64,000 nt of DNA from Pseudomonas kermanshahensis (GTDB lineage: Bacteria > Pseudomonadota > Gammaproteobacteria > Pseudomonadales > Pseudomonadaceae): the NCBI RefSeq assembly GCF_014269205.2, contig NZ_JABWRY020000001.1, positions 3,472,001-3,536,000 on the forward strand, read 5' to 3'. Below the pieces are notes generated by a model, which was given only the letters and a program-made list of their open reading frames with translations, did not search any database and was not told where the DNA came from. The first letter of the stretch is position 1, and every line of letters starts with the position of its first letter. The position numbers and the translations under genes are program-made. Shown here one piece after another: positions 9,566 through 17,658 of this stretch.

Positions 9566-11059
9566 TCAAGCACGCAGCTGATACCAGGTGGTCTTGAGCT
9601 GTGAGTACTTGTCGAACGAATGCAGCGACAGGTCGCGACCAAACCCCGACTGTTTGCCCCCCCCAAACGGCACCGTGACATCCAGCGCATCCACCGTGTT
9701 GACCGAAACGGTGCCAGCCTTCAGCGCCCGCGCAACGCGATGCACCTGGTTGAAGTCGTCGCTCCACACCGACGCCGCCAGGCCGTAGACACTGTCGTTG
9801 GCCAGGCGCACGGCCTGCTCCTCGCTGTCGAACGCAGTGACCGCCAGCACTGGGCCGAACACTTCCTCCCGGGCCAGGCTCATGCTGCCATCGACGCCGG
9901 CAAAGATGCTCGGTTCGATGTAGTTGTCCGAGCCGTCAATGGTGAGGCGCCGGCCACCGCACACTAGCTGGGCGCCCTGCGCGTGCGCACGGTCGATGGC
10001 GGCCTTGATGCGACCGGTCTGCTCGGCATCGACGATGGCACCCGCGCGGCTTGCCGGGTCGAGCGGGTTGCCGGGCATCCACTGGCGGGCTTTGGCTTGC
10101 AGGCGCTCGATGAACGCATCGTGGATCGAGCGCTGCACATACAGGCGCGAGTTCGCCGAACACACTTCACCCTGGTTGAAGAAAATGCCGAACGCTGCTT
10201 TTTCCGCCGCCAAGTCCAGGTCCTGGCAGGTGTCGAACACCAGGTTCGGGCTCTTGCCGCCACACTCCAGCCAGACCTGCTTGAGGTTTGACTGCGCCGA
10301 GTACTGCATGAAGTACTTACCCACCTGAGTGGAGCCGGTGAACACCAGGCAGTCGACGTCCGGGTGCAGCCCCAGCGCCCGGCCCGCGTCTTCGCCCAGG
10401 CCTGGCACGACGTTCAGCACGCCCTCCGGCAAACCGGCCTCCAGCGCCAGTTGCCCCAGGCGCAGCGCCGAGAACGGCGATTGCTCGGCGGGTTTTAGCA
10501 CCACGCTGTTGCCGGCAGCCAGCGCCGGCGCAAGCTTCCAGGCCGCCATGTCGAGCGGGAAGTTCCACGGCACCACGGCGGCGACCACGCCCAGCGCTTC
10601 GCGGGTGATGGTGGCGAGCGCGTTGGGCGCGGTGGGCGCTACCTGGTCGTACAGTTTGTCCAATGCCTCGCCGTACCAGGCAAAGACATGCGCCGAGCCG
10701 GGGACGTCGATGGTGTAGGCATCCATGACCGGCTTGCCCATGTTCAGCGAGTCCAGCAGCGCGAGCTCTTCACGGTTGGCCATGATCAGCTCGGCCAGGC
10801 GCAGCAGCACCTTCTTGCGCTCGACCGGGGCCATGCGCGACCACGGGCCTTGCTCGAAGGCACGGCGTGCGGTGGCCACCGCCAGGTCGACTTCAGCCTG
10901 ACCACAGGCGGCGACCTGCGCCAGTACCTGCTGGGTGGCCGGGTTGATGGCGGCGAACGTGGCGCCGCTGTTAGCGCTCACCTGCTGGCTGCCGATCAGG
11001 GCCTTGTCGGGCAAACGCAGGCTTGCAGCGCGCGTTTGCCAGTATTCGAGACGCTCCAT
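9566..11059 (-). CDS. Aldehyde dehydrogenase, PuuC-like
   Basis: A 497-residue NAD(P)-dependent aldehyde dehydrogenase. ATG 11059 is chosen over GTG 11065 because AGGGAG lies 5 bases upstream. Visible signatures: VVPWNFPLDM, the nucleotide-binding FTGSTQVG, the general-base Glu in ECGGKSPN and the catalytic Cys in NQGEVCSANSR. Length and the C-terminal SFDKYSQLKTTWYQL resemble gamma-glutamyl-gamma-aminobutyraldehyde dehydrogenase (PuuC, 495 aa). It lies 140 bp after a class III aminotransferase on the same strand; together they could turn a primary amine into an aldehyde and then a carboxylate. The exact amine is unknown. Confidence 0.9.
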   Translation of the reverse strand: MERLEYWQTRAASLRLPDKALIGSQQVSANSGATFAAINPATQQVLAQVAACGQAEVDLAVATARRAFEQGPWSRMAPVERKKVLLRLAELIMANREELALLDSLNMGKPVMDAYTIDVPGSAHVFAWYGEALDKLYDQVAPTAPNALATITREALGVVAAVVPWNFPLDMAAWKLAPALAAGNSVVLKPAEQSPFSALRLGQLALEAGLPEGVLNVVPGLGEDAGRALGLHPDVDCLVFTGSTQVGKYFMQYSAQSNLKQVWLECGGKSPNLVFDTCQDLDLAAEKAAFGIFFNQGEVCSANSRLYVQRSIHDAFIERLQAKARQWMPGNPLDPASRAGAIVDAEQTGRIKAAIDRAHAQGAQLVCGGRRLTIDGSDNYIEPSIFAGVDGSMSLAREEVFGPVLAVTAFDSEEQAVRLANDSVYGLAASVWSDDFNQVHRVARALKAGTVSVNTVDALDVTVPFGGGKQSGFGRDLSLHSFDKYSQLKTTWYQLRA

Positions 11060-11087
11060 TTTCACTCCCTATGACTGTCTTGGATTC

Positions 11088-11193
11088 TGGGGCTGCGCTG
11101 CAGCCCATTCGCGGCGCAAGGCCGCTCCTACAGACGATCGCCTGCACGTGTAGGAGCGGCCTTGCGTCGCGAATGGGGCGCAAAGCGCCCCCA
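11088..11193. repeat. REP hairpin pair (type A variant)
   Basis: The inverted arms gcgcaaggccgctccta and taggagcggccttgc are a diverged version of the type A element, here between aminotransferase and aldehyde dehydrogenase genes of the same strand. It could lower expression of the downstream gene. Confidence 0.85.
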
Positions 11194-11198
11194 CTGGC

Positions 11199-12581
11199 TC
11201 AGAGCTTGCCCACTAACCGGGCAGTGCGGTCTACAGCGATACGTGTCTTGTCGACCAGTTCGTCCAGCTCGCCACGGTTGGCCACCAGTGCCGGCGCCAT
11301 GATCATCCGGCCCAAGGTCGAGCGAATGATCACACCTTCTTCGAAGCCGAAGGTGCGGCACTGCCAAGCCAGGTCGTTCTCGTTGGCAAAGCGCTTGCGG
11401 GTCGGCTTGTGTTCAGCGAACTGCAGCGCCGCCACCAGGCCCGCACCCTGCACCTGGCCAATCAAGGGGTGATCGGCAAACACTTCACGCAGGATGCGCT
11501 GCAGGTACGGCCCAGTGTCATCCTTCACCTGGCGCACGATGCCTTCATCGCGCAGCGCCTTGAGGTTGGCGATGGCCACGGCCGCCGCCACCGGGTGGCC
11601 CGAATAGGTCAGGCCGTGGGCAAACACCCCGCCGCGTTCCACCAGGGCTTCGGCGATGCGCTTGCTCAGCACCAGGCCGCCCATGGGCACATAGCCGCTG
11701 GTCAGGCCCTTGGCGATCGACAGGGTGTCCGGCTCGAAGCCGAAATACTCATGGGCAAACCATTCGCCGGTGCGGCCAAAACCGCCGATCACCTCGTCAG
11801 CACACAGCAGCACGTCGTATTGGCGGCAGATCCGCTGGATCTCGGGCCAGTAGCTTTCCGGTGGGAAGATCATGCCCCCGGCCCCCTGGAAAGGTTCGGC
11901 GACAAAACCGGCGACGTTTTCCGCACCCAGTTCGAGGATCTTTTCCTCCAGTTGCAGCGCGCAGCGGCGGCCGAACTCGGCCGGGGTCAGCTCGCCACCT
12001 TCGGCGTACCAGTACGGCTCGTCGATGTGCGCCACATCCGGGATCAGCCCGCCCATCTCGTGCATGAACTTCATGCCGCCCAGCGCCGTGGCCGCCAGGG
12101 TCGAGCCGTGGTAGCCATTCCAGCGGCCAATCATGATCTTCTTGGTCGGCTGGCCAACCACCTGCCAGTAACGGCGCACGGTGCGGATCAGCACCTCGTT
12201 GGCCTCGGACCCGGAGTTGGTGTAGATCGCGTGGCTGTAGTGGCCAGGCAACAGGCTGAACAGCAACTCGGACAGCTCGATCACCGCCGGGTGGGTGGTG
12301 TGGAAGAACATGTTGTAGTAGGCCAACTGGTCCATCTGCGCGGCGGCGGCGGCGGTCAGGTCCTTGCGACCGTAACCCAGCTGAGTGCACCACAGCCCCG
12401 ACATGCCATCCAGGTAACGCTTGCCCTCGCTGTCCCACAGGTGCAGCCGCTCCCCCCCAACCATGACCCGCGGGCCTTCGGCATTGAGCGCCTTCTGATC
12501 GAGAAAGGCATGGATGTGGTGCGCGGCGTCGGCGGCCTGGTAGTCACGGGTCTGGCGTTTGGGAACGAAAGGCGCATTCAT
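11199..12581 (-). CDS. Class III (omega) aminotransferase, SpuC-like
   Basis: A 460-residue PLP enzyme of the omega-amino acid:pyruvate transaminase group. Visible features: SGSEANEVLIRTVRRYW (phosphate-binding region), WNGYHGSTLAA, the cofactor-contacting Asp in ADEVIGGFGRTGEWF, and the PLP Lys in SIAKGLTSGYVPMGG near residue 288. Length and motifs fit polyamine/putrescine:pyruvate transaminases such as SpuC. Start ATG 12581 has AAGGA about 9 bases upstream. It follows a LuxR-type regulator by 45 bp and precedes an aldehyde dehydrogenase, with a PuuP-like permease divergent: a probable amine uptake and transamination locus. Confidence 0.9.
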   Translation of the reverse strand: MNAPFVPKRQTRDYQAADAAHHIHAFLDQKALNAEGPRVMVGGERLHLWDSEGKRYLDGMSGLWCTQLGYGRKDLTAAAAAQMDQLAYYNMFFHTTHPAVIELSELLFSLLPGHYSHAIYTNSGSEANEVLIRTVRRYWQVVGQPTKKIMIGRWNGYHGSTLAATALGGMKFMHEMGGLIPDVAHIDEPYWYAEGGELTPAEFGRRCALQLEEKILELGAENVAGFVAEPFQGAGGMIFPPESYWPEIQRICRQYDVLLCADEVIGGFGRTGEWFAHEYFGFEPDTLSIAKGLTSGYVPMGGLVLSKRIAEALVERGGVFAHGLTYSGHPVAAAVAIANLKALRDEGIVRQVKDDTGPYLQRILREVFADHPLIGQVQGAGLVAALQFAEHKPTRKRFANENDLAWQCRTFGFEEGVIIRSTLGRMIMAPALVANRGELDELVDKTRIAVDRTARLVGKL

Positions 12582-12626
12582 GGGTGGTTTTCCTTGTTGT
12601 CAGTGGGTGTCGCAGGGCTGCGGCGC

Positions 12627-13472
12627 TTAGCGCAGCTTGCCCATGTAGCTTTCCAGCGGGTCCTTGCCCAGCACGCCCTGGGCATTGGCCAGCGCGTCGA
12701 TGAACAAGGAAAACAGTTCGGATTGCGTGCCGATGTCGAGCTTGGCATAGACGTTTTTGCGGTGGGACTTGATGGTGTCTTCCGACACCCCCAGGCGCTC
12801 GGCCAAGGACTTGGTCGAGTGGCCACGCAGGATGAGTTGGGCGATGCGGCACTCGCGCTCGGTCAGCAACGAGCTGCCAAAGTTGTTGAGCGCGGCATGG
12901 ATACGCTGCTCCAGCACGTTCTCGAAACGCCCCCCGCGGCTCCCCAGCCCGGCGAAGTGCTTGTTGAGCACCGCCAGCACCCAAGGCGTGACACGGCCGA
13001 ACAGCTCGCGGCTTGGCCCGTCCAGTTTGTCGGTGAAGGCCAGCGACACTGCCAGGCTCTGGCCGGGGGCAACCTGGAGGATGTAATTGAGCTCATCCTC
13101 CAGGTGCGAATGGCGGTAGAACGACTGGTAGTACTCACTCACTTCGAAGTGGTCAGGGGCCACGTCGAACAGGCCGTAGCAGCCAGACTCGACGCGCTCC
13201 ACGCAGGCACCGTAGAACGGGTCGAGCAGGTAGAACCCGGAAAGGTAGCGGCTGACATTGCCTTCTGGCAGCCAGGGCGCCTTGTCATCCTGCTCGAACA
13301 GCGCGCTCGGCATGCCGTCATGGGGGTAGAGGTAGACGGTGGTGGCCTGGATCGGCCGGATGAACCCGAGCGCACCGAACAAGGTGGCGGCAAAGCCCGG
13401 TTGGCCGATCGTGTCGGTCACCTTGGCCATGTGCTCGAACCACTGCTCTGAAGCCAATTGGTCACTGTTCAC
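12627..13472 (-). CDS. LuxR-type transcriptional regulator
   Basis: A 281-residue protein with a C-terminal LuxR/FixJ helix-turn-helix (about residues 205-265; key pieces LTERECRIAQLILRGHSTKS and GVSEDTIKSHRKNVYAKL). The N-terminal 190 residues are not a receiver domain and not clearly an autoinducer domain; I do not recognise them. The start is a GTG with a weak ribosome binding site. It is the first gene of the aminotransferase/dehydrogenase strand and divergent from the permease, with a perfect 21 bp inverted repeat in between, so local control of both directions is likely. Confidence 0.87.
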   Translation of the reverse strand: MNSDQLASEQWFEHMAKVTDTIGQPGFAATLFGALGFIRPIQATTVYLYPHDGMPSALFEQDDKAPWLPEGNVSRYLSGFYLLDPFYGACVERVESGCYGLFDVAPDHFEVSEYYQSFYRHSHLEDELNYILQVAPGQSLAVSLAFTDKLDGPSRELFGRVTPWVLAVLNKHFAGLGSRGGRFENVLEQRIHAALNNFGSSLLTERECRIAQLILRGHSTKSLAERLGVSEDTIKSHRKNVYAKLDIGTQSELFSLFIDALANAQGVLGKDPLESYMGKLR

Positions 13473-13555
13473 TGGAATTCTGCCGGTAGCGGGAAACGGT
13501 ATCGCCGTTGGGGCGGCGCGTTGTCTGCAAATACTCCCACGGCCAGGCAGAGACC

Positions 13556-13617
13556 GAAATCACCCTTTGGGGTGAGCGTTTTCAGGCGACGACCGGCTCA
13601 CCCCAAAGGGTGATTTC
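13556..13617. promoter_or_regulatory. Long inverted repeat, candidate operator for the LuxR-type regulator
   Basis: Two perfect 21 bp inverted arms (13556-13576 and 13597-13617) are separated by 20 bp. Each arm contains its own short palindrome, CACCC-N4-GGGTG. The site lies in the 293 bp gap between the divergent regulator and permease genes. Twin dyad sites about four helical turns apart look more like an operator pair than a terminator, and no T-run follows. Confidence 0.6.
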
Positions 13618-13765
13618 GAGTGTGCCTGGGGTGTGGGAGCATCGTCCGGCCCCACCCCTGAGGGCCGCGCACCGCACGCTGGCCCAGCCTCCTTTCATGA
13701 CCCCGCAACGGTATCGAGCCCACTCGCCTACCGCGGCGTCCTGCATCCGATTTCAGGAGTTAGCA

Positions 13766-15139
13766 ATGCATACAACAACAACTACAGCCCAATCCGCCCA
13801 TGCCGCGTCGCCCTCCAGCCCGTCGGGCCGCTTTAGAAAATCCATGGGGCTGAGTGCCCTGGTGCTGTTCGGCCTTGCCTACATGGTGCCACTGGCGGTA
13901 TTCACCACCTATGGCCTGGTTACCCAGATGACCAAGGGACACCTGCCCACCGCCTACCTGCTGACCCTCGCCGCCATGCTACTGACTGCCTACAGCTATG
14001 GCCGCATGGTGCAAGCGCACCCCTACTCCGGCTCCGTGTACACCTACACCCGCAAAGCCTTCGGCACCCACATCGGCTTCATGACTGGCTGGACGCTGCT
14101 GCTCGACTACATCTTCTTGCCGTTGCTCAGCTACCTGCTGATCGGCATCTACATGTCGGAGTACTTCCCGGCCATCCACGCCTGGGTGTGGGTCGCAGGC
14201 TCCATCGCCCTGGTGACCTTCCTCAACCTGATCGGTATCGAATCGATTACCCGGGTGAACTGGATTCTGGTGGTCGTCCAGCTGGTGTTCATCATCGTCT
14301 TCGTCGGCTTGTCGATCAGCAACCTGGCCGGCCAGTCGGCGCCTGTGTCATTGCTTGCGCCCTTCCACCATGAGGGCTTCAGCGTGCCGCTGATCATGAC
14401 CGGCGCCGCCGTGCTGTGCCTGTCGTTTCTTGGCTTCGATGCGGTCTCGACCATGGCCGAGGAAACCAGCAACCCAACGTTTCGCATCCCACTGGCGATC
14501 ATGGCCGTGTCGCTGATCGGCGGGCTGCTGTTTCTGGTGGTGTCGTACTGCGCACAGATGGTCTTCCCGGAGTGGGGCAGTTTCGCCGACCCCGACTCGG
14601 CCTCGGTGGACGTGATGCGTCGGGTGGGCGGTGAACTGTTGGTGACGGCGTTTACCGCCACCTATGTCGCCGGCTGCTTCGCTTCGGCCATGGTCTCCCA
14701 GGCAAGCGTGTCGCGGGTGCTGTTCGCCATGGGGCGCGATGGGGCGTTGCCGGCCGTGTTTGGCCAGCTGGTGACGAAAAAGCGTGTACCGGCGGCGGCG
14801 ATCATGCTGGTCAGCCTGCTGTCGCTGATCGCCCTGTTCATCACCCTCGACACCGTCGCCAACATGATCAGCTTCGGCGCGTTGTTCGCGTTTTCCGCCG
14901 TGAACCTGGCCGTGGTCAAGCACTACCTGATCGACCAGAAGCTGCGGGGCACGCGCAACTGCCTGCTGTACGGTGTGGTTCCTGGGCTGGGGTTTCTCAG
15001 TACGCTGTGGCTGTGGAGCAGCTTGTCGAGCCTATCGTTCACCATCGGGCTGTGCTGGATGGGCGTGGGGTTCGCCTGCCTGCTTGGGCTGACCCGGGCG
15101 TTTCGGGTGAAACTGCCCGAGCTGCAGATGGCCGAGTAA
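13766..15139 (+). CDS. APC-family amine/amino-acid permease, PuuP-like
   Basis: A 457-residue membrane protein with about 12 hydrophobic segments. ATG 13766 is supported by AGGAG 7 bases upstream. It matches the putrescine importer PuuP along its length as recalled: RFRKSMGLSALVLFGLAYMV, SYGRMVQ.HPYSGSVYTY, LLDYIFLPLLSYLL, CLSFLGFDAVSTMAEET and ASVSRVLFAMGRD. It is expected to bring an amine or amino acid into the cell by cation-coupled symport. It is divergent from the LuxR, aminotransferase and dehydrogenase genes, which fits uptake followed by transamination and oxidation. Confidence 0.9.
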   Translation: MHTTTTTAQSAHAASPSSPSGRFRKSMGLSALVLFGLAYMVPLAVFTTYGLVTQMTKGHLPTAYLLTLAAMLLTAYSYGRMVQAHPYSGSVYTYTRKAFGTHIGFMTGWTLLLDYIFLPLLSYLLIGIYMSEYFPAIHAWVWVAGSIALVTFLNLIGIESITRVNWILVVVQLVFIIVFVGLSISNLAGQSAPVSLLAPFHHEGFSVPLIMTGAAVLCLSFLGFDAVSTMAEETSNPTFRIPLAIMAVSLIGGLLFLVVSYCAQMVFPEWGSFADPDSASVDVMRRVGGELLVTAFTATYVAGCFASAMVSQASVSRVLFAMGRDGALPAVFGQLVTKKRVPAAAIMLVSLLSLIALFITLDTVANMISFGALFAFSAVNLAVVKHYLIDQKLRGTRNCLLYGVVPGLGFLSTLWLWSSLSSLSFTIGLCWMGVGFACLLGLTRAFRVKLPELQMAE

Positions 15140-15142
15140 GGC

Positions 15143-15634
15143 TCAGAGCGTCATGAGCATTTCGTGCCAGGCCATGCCACCGTGCTCGGAGGGCGATGGC
15201 TGCACGTAGGTGTAGCCCAGCTTTTGGTATAGCGCGACATGCTGCTCTTTGCACATCAGGTGGATGGTCTGCTTGCCCTGGGCCTTCATGCGCTGGATGA
15301 ACTCACTCATCAGCCGCGTTGCATAGCCTTTGCCCTGGTGTGCGGTGTCGACCACCACCGACATGATCACCACGTTCGGTGCCGCCGGGTCATGGCCGAC
15401 CAGCTCCTTGAAGGCCTCGTCAGACATGACCACGTCATGCGCACAGCCACTGTTGATGAAGCCGACGGTTTCGCCCTCGGCTTCAAGTAGCAGAAAACCT
15501 TCCGGGTACTGGGCAATGCGGGTGCGGATTTTTTCCAGGGTGGCCGCTTCATCCCCTTCGTAGGCACCGATTTCGATCGCGTAGCAGCGTTCAGCGTCGG
15601 CGGGCACGGGGTTGCGGAACTGAGGGGCGCTCAT
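15143..15634 (-). CDS. GNAT-family N-acetyltransferase
   Basis: A 163-residue GNAT protein starting MSAPQFRNPVPADAERCY, with AAGGAGT 6 bases before ATG 15634. The acetyl-CoA motif is VVDTAHQGKGYATRLM (Q-G-K-G-Y-A) and the C-terminal strand has YQKLGYTYV. It ends 3 bp from the convergent permease gene. The substrate is unknown; the fold assignment is secure. Confidence 0.87.
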   Translation of the reverse strand: MSAPQFRNPVPADAERCYAIEIGAYEGDEAATLEKIRTRIAQYPEGFLLLEAEGETVGFINSGCAHDVVMSDEAFKELVGHDPAAPNVVIMSVVVDTAHQGKGYATRLMSEFIQRMKAQGKQTIHLMCKEQHVALYQKLGYTYVQPSPSEHGGMAWHEMLMTL

Positions 15635-15771
15635 GCGCTGACTCCTTGGGGTAATGACGACAGGCTGCATGATAAATCACCGCCGATTATTTTCAGCATG
15701 ACAGGATCGTTTCCTGGACTGAGCGATCTGATTACCATGCCACCCTCGCCACCTCGACACGGAAACGCCCA

Positions 15772-16368
15772 ATGACTACTACCGCCACGTGCCTCACCGA
15801 GCCCGGCCGCTGCGCACGCCTGAAAGCGTCCAGCAGCCGCGACCACGACAGTGTCGACGCACTGGTCATGGCCGCACGCCCCTTCGAGGACCGTGAGCGC
15901 TATGCCCGCTTCCTGCAGGTGCAACACCGTTTCCATGGCAGCCTGACGGCGTTGTACCGCGACGAGCAGCTGAATCGACGCCTTCCGGGGTTGGTGCATT
16001 TATCGCGGTTCGAAGCGGTGGAGGCAGATCTGCAAGCCTTGGGGTTGCCGCTGCCTGCTGCGCCGCAACGGGTCATTGCCAGCCCCGCCGAGGCGTTGGG
16101 TTGGCTGTATTGCAGCGAAGGGTCGAACCTGGGGGCGGCGTTCCTGTTCAAACAGACCCAGCGCTTGGGCCTGGATGGCAACCTGGGCGCCCGACACCTG
16201 GCGCCCCACCCCGATGGCCGCGGCCTGCACTGGCGTGAGTTTGTCGCCAAGCTTGATGGGTTGGCACTGGAGGCTGATGAGGAAGCGGAGGTGGTGGCCG
16301 GGGTGATTGCCGCGTTTGACAGTTATCGGGGGCATTTGCGGGCTGTGTTTGTGGCGGGTGGGGGTTGA
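15772..16368 (+). CDS. Biliverdin-producing heme oxygenase, PigA/HemO type
   Basis: A 198-residue protein matching the bacterial heme oxygenase fold as in P. aeruginosa PigA (198 aa). The likely heme-ligand His is in SRDHDSVDALV near residue 25, and EALGWLYCSEGSNLGAAFLF (about 104-123) with ARHLAPHPDGRG gives the distal-helix and conserved segments. It would open cytoplasmic heme to biliverdin, iron and CO. No heme-uptake genes and no strong Fur box are adjacent, so its regulation is unclear. A BphO-like role (chromophore supply to a phytochrome) is less likely because no phytochrome is nearby. Confidence 0.9.
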   Translation: MTTTATCLTEPGRCARLKASSSRDHDSVDALVMAARPFEDRERYARFLQVQHRFHGSLTALYRDEQLNRRLPGLVHLSRFEAVEADLQALGLPLPAAPQRVIASPAEALGWLYCSEGSNLGAAFLFKQTQRLGLDGNLGARHLAPHPDGRGLHWREFVAKLDGLALEADEEAEVVAGVIAAFDSYRGHLRAVFVAGGG

Positions 16369-16430
16369 TAGTGCGATAGGGCTGACAAGGGTCGCGCGCC
16401 CATGTCCCAGGAATATTGGCCCGAAACAGA

Positions 16431-16490
16431 TGTAGGAGCAGCCTTGTGCTGCGATGCGCCGCGCGGGCGGCGCTCGATCTCATAGGCGCC
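16431..16490. repeat. REP element, single arm plus GC-rich dyad
   Basis: One type A arm (tgtaggagcagccttgtgct) runs into a GC-rich inverted sequence related to the element at 21471-21504. It lies between heme oxygenase and the next secreted-protein gene. Confidence 0.75.
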
Positions 16491-16578
16491 AAATCAATCA
16501 CCCCTATCACCTCTAGAACTTTTCCCTATTTAAAGGTCTATCTGCACAGGTAAATAGAACCAGAGGTTGGCTTCGCTC

Positions 16579-16974
16579 ATGAAAATGCATGTCGCACGGT
16601 TGATGCTTCTCAGCCTGTTCACGTTCGCGGCGGTGGGCTCGGCATCAGCATCACAGATAAAGACCTCGAACGCGGTCTCCCCGGCCGCAACCGTTCAGGC
16701 GCTACAGCAACCGGCAGAAAACCCTTGGCCGACCGTGGCCAGCCTGGCGGGTGAACACACGGCGCCGTTGCTCGCCCATGATGACCGCGACTGGCACGAT
16801 GATCGTTGGCACGATCGCAGAGGCGACTGGCGCCGCGAACAATGGCGCCGCGAGCAAGCCCGCCGCGAAGCCGAGCGCCGACGCGATTGGGAACGCCGTC
16901 GTGATTGGGAGCGCCGCCATGAACGGGCCATGCATCACCGCTATCAGGACGATCACCGCTACTATCGCCGTTGA
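16579..16974 (+). CDS. Small exported Arg/Asp-rich protein
   Basis: A 131-residue protein with a clear signal peptide (MKMHVARLMLLSLFTFAAVG then SASAS). The mature part ends in a very charged tract (about residues 72-131) made of repeated D/R/W/H words such as RRDWERRRDWERRHER. Similar tryptophan- and arginine-rich periplasmic proteins are common in Pseudomonas, but I know no function. AGAGG lies 12 bases upstream of the chosen ATG. It is not in an evident operon. Confidence 0.75.
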   Translation: MKMHVARLMLLSLFTFAAVGSASASQIKTSNAVSPAATVQALQQPAENPWPTVASLAGEHTAPLLAHDDRDWHDDRWHDRRGDWRREQWRREQARREAERRRDWERRRDWERRHERAMHHRYQDDHRYYRR

Positions 16975-16986
16975 TGCGCGGCCCCG

Positions 16987-17077
16987 GTAGGAGCAGCCTT
17001 GTGCTGCGAAGAGGCCGGTACCAGCCACGAATTACTGTGGTCTGTACCGGCCTCTTCGCAGCACAAGGCTGCTCCAC
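16987..17077. repeat. REP hairpin pair (type A)
   Basis: Inverted copies of gtaggagcagccttgtgctg with GAAGAGGCCGGTAC extensions, placed 13 bp after the preceding gene, form a long hairpin that may end its transcript. Confidence 0.9.
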
Positions 17078-17208
17078 AAGACGCAAGACCGTGCATGACC
17101 AGCGCGTGCGACAGTCCCCAGGCAAAGATTGAACTACTCGCACTCCCAAGCGCTCTTACTCAGTGAGTGGTTTATTTCCTTGGGCTTGACGCTACTGGAG
17201 AACACACT

Positions 17209-17526
17209 ATGCGCCACCTATTCCTCGCCCCCGCGCTGCTGCTCCTGCTGCCTGCCGGTGCTGCCCTGGCCCGCGTCGATGCGGGCGACGTGGCCACCTC
17301 GGCCGGTGTTTCCGCTTCGCTGTATTCGACCTTCAAGGACGACAAACGGATCATCCCGGCCCGTGACGAGCTGTCTGCCTTCGTCGCCAGCGGCGGTGCT
17401 ATCCGCGGCGCCTACGTGGAATCGGCGCTGGAACAGGCACGTAAGGACCATCCCGGTCTGCAGGCCAATGACGAAGAACTGGCCCGGGCCATTCTCTCCC
17501 AGGACGATCCTGTAGCAAATCATTGA
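17209..17526 (+). CDS. Exported DUF2388-type small protein
   Basis: A 105-residue protein with a signal peptide (about 1-22, ending AGAALA). The mature part contains KRIIPARDELSAFVASGGAI and RGAYVESALEQARKDHPGLQ, which match the DUF2388 family of small periplasmic pseudomonad proteins as I recall it. GGAG lies about 9 bases before the ATG. The family has no known function. A strong stem-loop follows the stop. Confidence 0.8.
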   Translation: MRHLFLAPALLLLLPAGAALARVDAGDVATSAGVSASLYSTFKDDKRIIPARDELSAFVASGGAIRGAYVESALEQARKDHPGLQANDEELARAILSQDDPVANH

Positions 17527-17537
17527 AACCTTGCACT

Positions 17538-17590
17538 CAGCACACCCACGCCTGCTTCTCTTCGCAGATTTAGCAGGCGTGGGTGTGCTG
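17538..17590. terminator. Stem-loop between DUF2388 gene and glcD
   Basis: A perfect 18 bp stem (CAGCACACCCACGCCTGC and its complement) with a 17-base loop lies just after the DUF2388 gene. No T-run follows, so termination is likely but not certain; a regulatory role for glcD cannot be excluded. Confidence 0.6.
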
Positions 17591-17658
17591 CGGGCACACG
17601 CAGGCTGAAGGGGTGATACGCTTCCAACGACAATAACAATTGCCGCCGAGTGAGCCCA

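Noticed and set aside
11409..13451. Long open frame on the + strand opposite aminotransferase and LuxR genes
   Set aside because: High GC produces long antisense frames; the opposite strand has clear motifs, ribosome binding sites and conserved families.
15661..15771. Fur box upstream of heme oxygenase
   Set aside because: GATAAATCACCGCCGATTATTTTC has two half-like pieces, but spacing does not fit the 19 bp consensus.
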